DNA of 64,000 bases from CAWBXL01 sp963837365 (GTDB lineage: Bacteria; Acidobacteriota; Terriglobia; Terriglobales; Acidobacteriaceae), in NCBI GenBank assembly GCA_963837365.1, contig CAWIMW010000003.1, positions 372,001-436,000 on the forward strand, read 5' to 3'. The translations under genes were made by a program, and so were the position numbers. The notes below the pieces were generated by a model that saw nothing but the letters and a program-made list of their open reading frames with translations, did no database searches and was not told where the DNA came from. Below, in pieces: positions 58,293 through 64,000 of the stretch. Position 1 is the stretch's first letter. Each line of letters opens with the position of its first letter.

Positions 58293-61029
58293 CTACTGCG
58301 CCGGATCGTAATTCAAGTTCTGCCCCAGCCATCGTTCGACTTCGGAGACGCTCATTGCTTTGCGCTGGCTGTAGTCGGCCACCTGGTCACGGTCAATCTT
58401 GCCCAGGCTGAAATAGCGCGATTCTGGATGGGCGAAGTAGAGGCCGCTTACGCTCGATCCCGGCCACATGGCAAACGATTCGGTGATCTGCATTCCGGTA
58501 TTCGCCTGCACATCGAGCAAGATGCCAGAGCGGTCCCTTCTCCGTGTGGTCCGGGCAGGCCGGATAACCTGCCGCTGGCCGGATGCCACGATATTTCTCG
58601 TGAATTAGGTCTTCTTTGCTCAAGTTCTCTGCACCACCATAGCCCCATTCAGCGCGGACACGTTTGTGCAGACATTCGGCGAAAGCCTCGGCCAGGCGAT
58701 CGGCGAGGGCCTCCGCCATAATGGCGTTGTAGTCGTCGTGCTTGGCTTTGTAGGATTCGCACAGCTCTTTCAAGCCGATCCCGCTGGTTACCGCGAAGGC
58801 GCCGATATGATCCGCCAGCCCTGTTTCCTTGGGGGCGATGAAGTCGGAAAGAGACCGGCACGGTTCGCTGCCTTCCCTGTTGGCTTGCTGGCGGAGGAAG
58901 TGAAATCGCTCGATTACTTTTTCTCGTTTCTCGTCTGCGTATAGCTCGACATCGTCACCTATCGCGTTGGCGGGAAACAGGCCATAGACGCCCCGCGCCG
59001 TGATGAGTTTCCGTTCAATCATGACATCCAGAAGGGCGTTCCCTTCTTTGAATATTTGGCGCGCTTGCGCGCCTTGTTCCTCGTGCTCGAAAATTCGCGG
59101 ATACACGCCCTTCAATCCCCAGGTGTGGAAGAACGGCGACCAGTCAATGAACTCGCGCAGTGTGGCCAGCGGAAAGTTATCCAGCACGCGCACGCCGGTA
59201 AAAGTTGGGGAGGGTATATCTTCTCTGCGCCACACAATCGGAGTCCGCCGCGAGCGGGCCATCTCCAGAGAGACAACCGTTTGTCGAGGCGCGGCATGGG
59301 CCTTGCGGAGGGCTTCGTAATCGGCGCGGTGCCGCGCCACGAACTCTGATTTCCCTTCATCACTCAACAGGCTGGTGGTGACCGGCACCGCCCGGCTGGC
59401 ATCTACGATGTGGACCACCGGCTCGCTGTAATGCGGCGCAATTTTCACCGCGGTGTGCGCACGGCTGGTGGTTGCTCCGCCGATCAGCAGCGGCAATTTG
59501 AAACTTTGCCTCTCCATCTCGCGGGCCACGTGCACCATCTCGTCGAGAGAGGGAGTGATCAGCCCGCTGAGTCCGATCAAGTCCGCATTCACTGCCCGGG
59601 CGCGTTCGAGAATTTTTTCGCACGGAACCATCACGCCCATATCAATCACTTCATAGTTATTGCAGGCGAGGACGACTCCAACAATATTCTTGCCGATATC
59701 GTGGACGTCGCCTTTGACCGTCGCCAGTACGATTTTTCCTTGCGCCTTGACCGATTCGCCGGCCGCCGCCTTCGCCGCCTTCTCGGCCTCCATATAAGGA
59801 GTGAGATGTGCCACAGCCTTCTTCATCACTCGCGCGGACTTGACCACCTGCGGCAGGAACATCTTGCCCGCCCCGAAAAGATCGCCCACGATGCTCATAC
59901 CGGCCATCAGCGGCCCTTCGATCACCAGCAGCGGGCGACCCAATTTGACGCGAGCTTCCTCGGCATCGGCCTCGATATAAGTGTCGATTCCCTTCACCAG
60001 CGCGTGCGCCAGGCGTTCCTCGACGGTGCCGTGGCGCCATGCTTCGGAGTTCGCTTTCTTTTCGGTCGCGGCCTTGCCCGCGCCTTTCAGTGTTTCGCCA
60101 TATTCCACCAGACGCTCGGTGGCGTCGGGGCGGCGGTTCAGCAGCACATCTTCAACCAATACTTTAAGTTCGGGCTCAATCTCCTCATAAACTTCGAGCA
60201 TGCCGGCATTCACAATACCCATGTCCATGCCGGCGGCGATGGCGTGATAGAGAAACGCCGAATGAATCGCTTCGCGAACAATGTTGTTTCCGCGAAAACT
60301 AAAAGAAATATTGGAGACGCCACCGCTCACTTTCGCCGATGGCAGGTTGGCCTTGATCCAACGGGTGGCGTTGATGTAATCCACCGCGTAGTTGTTGTGC
60401 TCCTCCATGCCCGTGGCAACGGTGAGGATATTGGGATCGAAGATGATGTCTTCCGGAGGAAACCCAACCTGATCCACCAGTATCCGGTAGGCGCGTTCGC
60501 AGACGCGGATCTTGTCTTCGTAATTCGCGGCCTGACCCTGCTCGTCGAAGGCCATTACCACGACCGCGGCGCCGTATTTCAAAATGGTGGCCGCATGCTG
60601 GCGGAACTTTTCTTCGCCTTCCTTCATTGAAATTGAATTGACGATGCCCTTGCCTTGCAGGCACTTCAGTCCCGCTTCGATGACCTCCCATTTCGAGGAG
60701 TCCACCATGATGGGCACCTTGGCCACTTCCGGTTCGCTCGCAATTAACTGGAGGAATCGCGTCATCGCGGTGACACCGTCAATCATGCCCTCGTCCATGC
60801 ACACGTCGAGCACGTTCGCCCCATTCTCGACCTGCTGCCGGGCGACGCTTACTGCCTCTTCATACTTCCCTTCTTTGACCAGCTTAGCGAACTTGGGCGA
60901 ACCGGCCACGTTGGTCCGCTCGCCGATCATGATGTAGACGCCCGCCTGTTGAGTGAACGGCTGCGATCCCGAAAGACGGAGAGGCTTCGTCTGCGCGGTC
61001 TCGCCGATCGCACTGTCAGATGCGCTCAC
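58293..61029 (-). CDS. metH: Methionine synthase, C-terminal polypeptide (pterin-, B12- and activation domains); apparent one-base lesion
   Basis: The GTG start overlaps the N-terminal subunit's stop (GTGA). Domains: pterin-binding (YIMIGERTNVAGSPKFAKL, about 30-290), cobalamin modules (cap region, then VKGDVHDIGKNIVGVVLACNNYEVIDMG with the B12-ligand His in DVHDIG, about 345-550), and the activation domain (IDWSPFFHTWGLKGVYPRIFEHEEQG, KYRGIRPAAGYPACPDHTEKG). The frame stops at 58393 with foreign sequence, but dropping one base near 58521-58524 gives LLDVQANTGMQITESFAMWPGSSV and a normal end at 58293 (length 3n+1). This is an essential-type gene, so sequence error is likely. It makes methionine from homocysteine and methyl-THF. 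Confidence 0.93.
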
Positions 61030-62168
61030 GCTCGACTCGCAATCTCGCTCTGGCGAGCGGAAGTTTCCTGTGCCCCGAATTTTCGCGGAGGCTGGCCCTC
61101 GAGCGCTTTCGCAATCGCCGCGATGTGCTCGGGAGTATTTCCACAGCAGCCCCCGGCGATATTAATCAAGCCAGCGCGGGCAAAATCGCCCAGATAACGG
61201 GCCATGTCTTGCGGCCCGAGATCAAAACCGGTCTCCGACAAAGGATTCGGCAGGCCCGCGTTGGGGTAACACGAAATCGCCACGTCTGCCTTTTCCGACA
61301 GCTCCTCCAGAAATGGGTACATGAGGTCGGGACCGAGAGAGCAGTTGAGGCCCACCGACAACGGTTTCACATGCCGCACCGCGTTCCAGAATGCTTCGGT
61401 GGTTTGCGCCGAAATCATGGTCTCGCCGCCGCGCCCCACCGCCGCCGAGATCATTACCGGCAGTTCCCTTCCCAGTTTATCTTTCCCCTGCTCGTCTTGC
61501 ACTTCGCGGATAGCAACCAGCGCAGCCTTGGCGTTGAGCGAATCGAAGATGGTCTCGACCAGCAGCAGGTCTACACCGCCAGCGATGAGAGCGCGCACCT
61601 GCTGTGCATAAGCGGCTTTGACCTGATCGAAGGTGACCACGCGGAATCCAGGGTCGTCGGCATCGGGCGAGTTCGAGAGAGAAACGGTCAGAGGCCCAAT
61701 TGCTCCCGCCACGAAACGCTGGCGAGAGGTTGCGGTCCCGACCCGGTCGGCCCATTCCCGGCACTGCCGCGCCGACTGTTCGTTGATGTCCCAGGCCAGG
61801 CCATTGAGAAACGGGTCGTCGATGATCTTCTGGTAGAACTCGGGATCCTTGCGTCCGCCGTGCTCGCGCGGATCGTCTACAAAAAATTCGCTCTGCGCGA
61901 TGCTGGTGGCGCCGAAAGTATTGGTCTCAATGATGTCTGCCCCTGCTTCCAGAAACCGGCGGTGAATGTCGCCAATCATTTCCGGCTTGGTCAGCGAGAA
62001 CAGATCTCCATTGTTTAGTAGGCCCTTCTTCGCATCCTTGAAGCGCTCCCCCCGGATGTCCGCTTCCTTCATCCCGTAGGTGCGGATCGTCGTACCCATC
62101 GCTCCATCGATGATGGCGACACGATGTTCGAGGATCTTTTCCAGAGGATGGCGTTGAGCGTTTTTCAT
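61026..62168 (-). CDS. Methionine synthase, N-terminal homocysteine-binding polypeptide
   Basis: From MKNAQRHPLEKILEHRVAIIDGAMGTTIRTYG the 380-residue protein has the homocysteine S-methyltransferase barrel: IETNTFGATSIAQ, GLNCSLGPD (first Zn Cys) and GGCCGNTPEHI (the Cys pair). In most bacteria this is the first domain of MetH; here it is a separate chain that ends four bases into the next gene. Both chains are needed for the reaction. The ATG at 62168 is preferred to a TTG eight codons upstream. No B12 or SAM riboswitch was recognised in the leader at 62193-62350. Confidence 0.93.
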   Translation of the reverse strand: MKNAQRHPLEKILEHRVAIIDGAMGTTIRTYGMKEADIRGERFKDAKKGLLNNGDLFSLTKPEMIGDIHRRFLEAGADIIETNTFGATSIAQSEFFVDDPREHGGRKDPEFYQKIIDDPFLNGLAWDINEQSARQCREWADRVGTATSRQRFVAGAIGPLTVSLSNSPDADDPGFRVVTFDQVKAAYAQQVRALIAGGVDLLLVETIFDSLNAKAALVAIREVQDEQGKDKLGRELPVMISAAVGRGGETMISAQTTEAFWNAVRHVKPLSVGLNCSLGPDLMYPFLEELSEKADVAISCYPNAGLPNPLSETGFDLGPQDMARYLGDFARAGLINIAGGCCGNTPEHIAAIAKALEGQPPRKFGAQETSARQSEIASRA

Positions 62169-62350
62169 GTTCTTTTTGATGATTTCAAACAACCTTCGAT
62201 TCGGCCCTTAATCCTAGTTGACCCTGGTGCGTCGTCCTAGACGAAACGTTCGCGCACGGCGGTTGGGAATTCAGCCTGTTAAAACGGGTAAAGATTTCAA
62301 AAAATGGTAAAGATTCAGTTCCCGGTTATCAGTTCTCAGTTTCTGTTCCA

Positions 62351-62382
62351 TAAACAAACGCCGGCCCGCGGGGGACCGGCGT
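62351..62382 (-). terminator. Rho-independent terminator of nuoI
   Basis: ACGCCGG / CCGGCGT (62358-62364 and 62376-62382) form a GC-rich stem; on the minus strand it is followed by TTTGTTTA. The plus strand also has a weak T-run. It lies 26 bp after the nuoI stop. Confidence 0.75.
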
Positions 62383-62408
62383 CTTAACTTTTATAAAGCT
62401 ATTGAACT

Positions 62409-62939
62409 TCAGCTCCCCTGTACAGGTAACGAAGGTGCCCCGGCTTCCACTTCGGCTTGATTGAATACTGAATTGGCTCCCATATGCGCCGGCGCGGGGG
62501 CCAGCATTTGTTCTTTGCGATAGACCAGGTTGCTGGCGTTGAAGCTTGCGACTTCAAAACCATGGCCATGAGTAATGGCATCGGTGGGGCAAGCTTCTAC
62601 ACAATATCCGCAAAAAATGCAACGGTTGTAGTCAATGTTGTAGACCTTGGCGTAGCGCTCGGCGCCGCTGACCCGTTGTTCTTCGGTATTTTCTGCGGCC
62701 TCGATGTATATGCAGTTTGAGGGGCAGTTGGCGGCGCAGAGGAAACAGGCTACACACTTCTCCAAGCCATTCTCGTCACGTTGCAGGACGTGGACTCCGC
62801 GGAAGCGCTCCTGGAACTTGGCGCCTTTCAGCGGGCCGGGGCCGTCGGGGTAGTTCTCGACTACCGTTGGTTTGAACATCTCCGAAAAGGTGATGCTCAT
62901 GCCCTTGGCGATGGCGGCGATATCTTTCAGCACTGGCAT
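62409..62939 (-). CDS. nuoI: NADH-quinone oxidoreductase subunit I (two 4Fe-4S)
   Basis: The 176-residue protein has two ferredoxin-type clusters: Cys 62, 65, 68, 72 and Cys 107, 110, 113, 117 (CVACFLCAANCP and CIFCGYCVEACP). FRGVHVLQRDENGLEKC and VYNIDYNRCIFCGYCVEACPTDAITHG are as in NuoI of complex I. Upstream is the divergent ECF gene and downstream is a terminator, so no other nuo gene is next to it, which is unusual. The last 35 residues are a Pro/Ala-rich extension. Confidence 0.93.
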   Translation of the reverse strand: MPVLKDIAAIAKGMSITFSEMFKPTVVENYPDGPGPLKGAKFQERFRGVHVLQRDENGLEKCVACFLCAANCPSNCIYIEAAENTEEQRVSGAERYAKVYNIDYNRCIFCGYCVEACPTDAITHGHGFEVASFNASNLVYRKEQMLAPAPAHMGANSVFNQAEVEAGAPSLPVQGS

Positions 62940-63104
62940 ACATTATTAGTATAACGGATCGCCAGTTTCGGGCAGGCGTCCGAGTCCACTAAGATTGGAA
63001 AGAAAGGTACCCCTGTCACATTTTGCCCCCGAGCGTCGTTTTAGGTATGTGAATCAAGGAAGGCGGGCATTCAGGTGGGAACCGCACAGATACTGAGCCG
63101 CTCC

Positions 63105-63650
63105 ATGACCGTACGTGAGAGTTCACCGGAGCACTGGGCCGAGGCTGATTTTAGGGCTGTTTTCCTTCAGCACTATGCCCGGATCGTGGCCATATTGGTG
63201 CGCCTGCTTGGCGACCGGCAACCGGCGGAAGAGGTTGCCAATGATGCTTTCTGGCGTTTGTACCGCGAGCATGGGTTACAGGTTGACGGTAACGTTGGGG
63301 GCTGGCTGTACCGCACCGCGACCAATCTAGGCATCGATGCATTGCGCGCTTCGCACCGCCGCCGGCAGTATGAAGGGGCGGCTGGACGAATGGCGGAAGG
63401 AAGCACCAACACAAATCCCCTCCATGATTTGCTGCGTGAAGAAAAATGCCAACGCGTCCGGGCTGTACTAGGCTCCATTAAGCCCGCTCAGGCGCAACTT
63501 TTACTTCTGCGTACTTCCGGATTTTCCTACAAAGAACTGGCCGCAGCCCTGGACCTCAAAATGAGCGGCGTCGGCACCATGTTGAACCGTGCCGAGGAAG
63601 AATTTCGCAATTGCTACCTCGCACTTTATCCAAACAAGGAGGAACTATGA
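63105..63650 (+). CDS. ECF-type RNA polymerase sigma factor
   Basis: From MTVRESSPEHWAEADFRAVFLQHYARIV the protein has region 2 (VRLLGDRQPAEEVANDAFWRLYREH, then GWLYRTATNLGIDALRASHRRR) and region 4 (SIKPAQAQLLLLRTSGFSYKELAAALDLKMSGVGTMLNRAEEEF). Its stop overlaps the start of the anti-sigma gene (ATGA). A GTG 10 codons upstream is an alternative start. Target promoters unknown. Confidence 0.9.
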   Translation: MTVRESSPEHWAEADFRAVFLQHYARIVAILVRLLGDRQPAEEVANDAFWRLYREHGLQVDGNVGGWLYRTATNLGIDALRASHRRRQYEGAAGRMAEGSTNTNPLHDLLREEKCQRVRAVLGSIKPAQAQLLLLRTSGFSYKELAAALDLKMSGVGTMLNRAEEEFRNCYLALYPNKEEL

Positions 63651-64000
63651 CCTGCATGGATGATGGAGTTCTGCGCGCCCGTCTGGACGGCGAGTTGGGT
63701 GCCGCCGATCTTGCCGAGGTCAATCAGCACCTGGCCGCTTGCCCCGACTGCCGTGTTCGCCTGGAAAAGTTAAGCACAGAAAAGGCGCATACCGATGACT
63801 TGCTGGCAACGCTGGCCCCGTCGGGAGAAGACACCGGGATGAATCCAGCGGCAGCCTATGCCCAGTTCAGCGGCAAGTTCGGAACGGCTGATGAAGCAAA
63901 AGTTTCCTGGGGCACTCGCCTTTTTGCTCCCCGTTGGCGTCCTGCCTGGGGACTGGCGACGGCCGCACTCATTGTCACGATCTCGATTGCTGTAACCCCG
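63647..64000 (+). CDS. Anti-sigma factor with zinc-finger-like domain (cut by window end)
   Basis: AAGGAGG precedes the ATG, which overlaps the sigma factor stop. The N-terminus (DDGVLRARLDGELGAADLAEVNQHLAACPDC) carries the Hx3Cx2C zinc motif of ZAS anti-sigma proteins. A hydrophobic segment (WGLATAALIVTISIAV) starts at the window edge, so it is probably a membrane-bound anti-sigma factor. The rest lies outside. Confidence 0.88.
   Translation, partial: MTCMDDGVLRARLDGELGAADLAEVNQHLAACPDCRVRLEKLSTEKAHTDDLLATLAPSGEDTGMNPAAAYAQFSGKFGTADEAKVSWGTRLFAPRWRPAWGLATAALIVTISIAVTP

Noticed and set aside
62193..62350. B12 or SAM riboswitch before metH
   Set aside because: The leader was read on the minus strand for the conserved cores of these riboswitches and none was recognised; only A/T-rich sequence and no matching stems were seen.
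1..64000. CRISPR arrays, prophage or rRNA genes
   Set aside because: No regular direct repeats with unique spacers, no phage structural genes and no rRNA sequence were seen on either strand.

Overview
This window is from a moderately GC-rich bacterium that looks like an Acidobacteriota, most likely a Terriglobia / 'Candidatus Koribacter'-type soil organism. This is an inference from gene content: an Oar-like TonB receptor with an N-terminal carboxypeptidase-regulatory domain, a VWFA-related protein of the acidobacterial type, DUF5666, DUF4349 and PEGA envelope proteins, Cys-Gly-Gly-Gly lipoproteins, a methionine synthase encoded as two overlapping genes, and many families of dispersed palindromic repeats between genes. 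No marker gene such as rRNA is present to fix the taxon.

Layout. 0-5.4 kb: the 3' end of ilvC, a membrane protein, a PD-(D/E)XK endonuclease-like gene, an acyltransferase, a run of dispersed repeats, and two small secreted proteins. 5.5-13.3 kb: a large TonB-dependent receptor, a VWFA protein, a short-chain dehydrogenase and two lipoproteins. 13.4-24.5 kb: a GNAT gene, an autoregulated arsR-epimerase-DCC operon, a carbohydrate esterase facing an alpha-L-rhamnosidase, an OmpA-type protein, a cation efflux protein and small genes. 24.8-26.7 kb: a solitary AT-richer AIPR (abortive-infection type) gene embedded in repeats. 26.7-41.3 kb: housekeeping and signalling genes (PEGA protein, acetyl-CoA synthetase, PQQ-type propeller, tRNA-Gly, beta-ketoacyl synthase, PAS-GGDEF-EAL protein, UbiD decarboxylase, a second PD-(D/E)XK paralogue and a tyrosine phosphatase). 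41.4-46.9 kb: a mobile segment with a REP-associated tyrosine transposase flanked by 31-bp inverted repeats, a further REP pair, and an IS110 element with a highly structured 5' leader. 46.9-56.2 kb: a CocE-type hydrolase, miaB, a bifunctional-nuclease-domain gene, a vapBC-like module, a GH16 glucanase, an outer-membrane protein, an orphan antitoxin and brnTA. 56.4-58.2 kb: a decayed transposase and an unknown AT-richer gene. 58.3-64 kb: split metH, a stand-alone nuoI, and an ECF sigma / anti-sigma pair cut by the window end.

How the genes fit together. GH78, GH16, a BD-FAE-type esterase and the TonB receptor suggest polysaccharide breakdown and uptake, typical of soil Acidobacteriota. Three toxin-antitoxin-related loci, AIPR and two PD-(D/E)XK genes form scattered defence and stability functions near mobile DNA.

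Two cross-cutting observations matter for anyone using this annotation. First, at least six genes, including metH, need a single-base correction to restore the expected protein; this pattern points to sequence error (or decay in the transposase case) more than biology. Second, several genes (arsR, the vapB-like antitoxin, GH16, perhaps miaB) have a promoter -10 box only 6-8 nt before the start codon and no Shine-Dalgarno sequence, suggesting leaderless transcripts. No CRISPR array, rRNA or prophage was seen.
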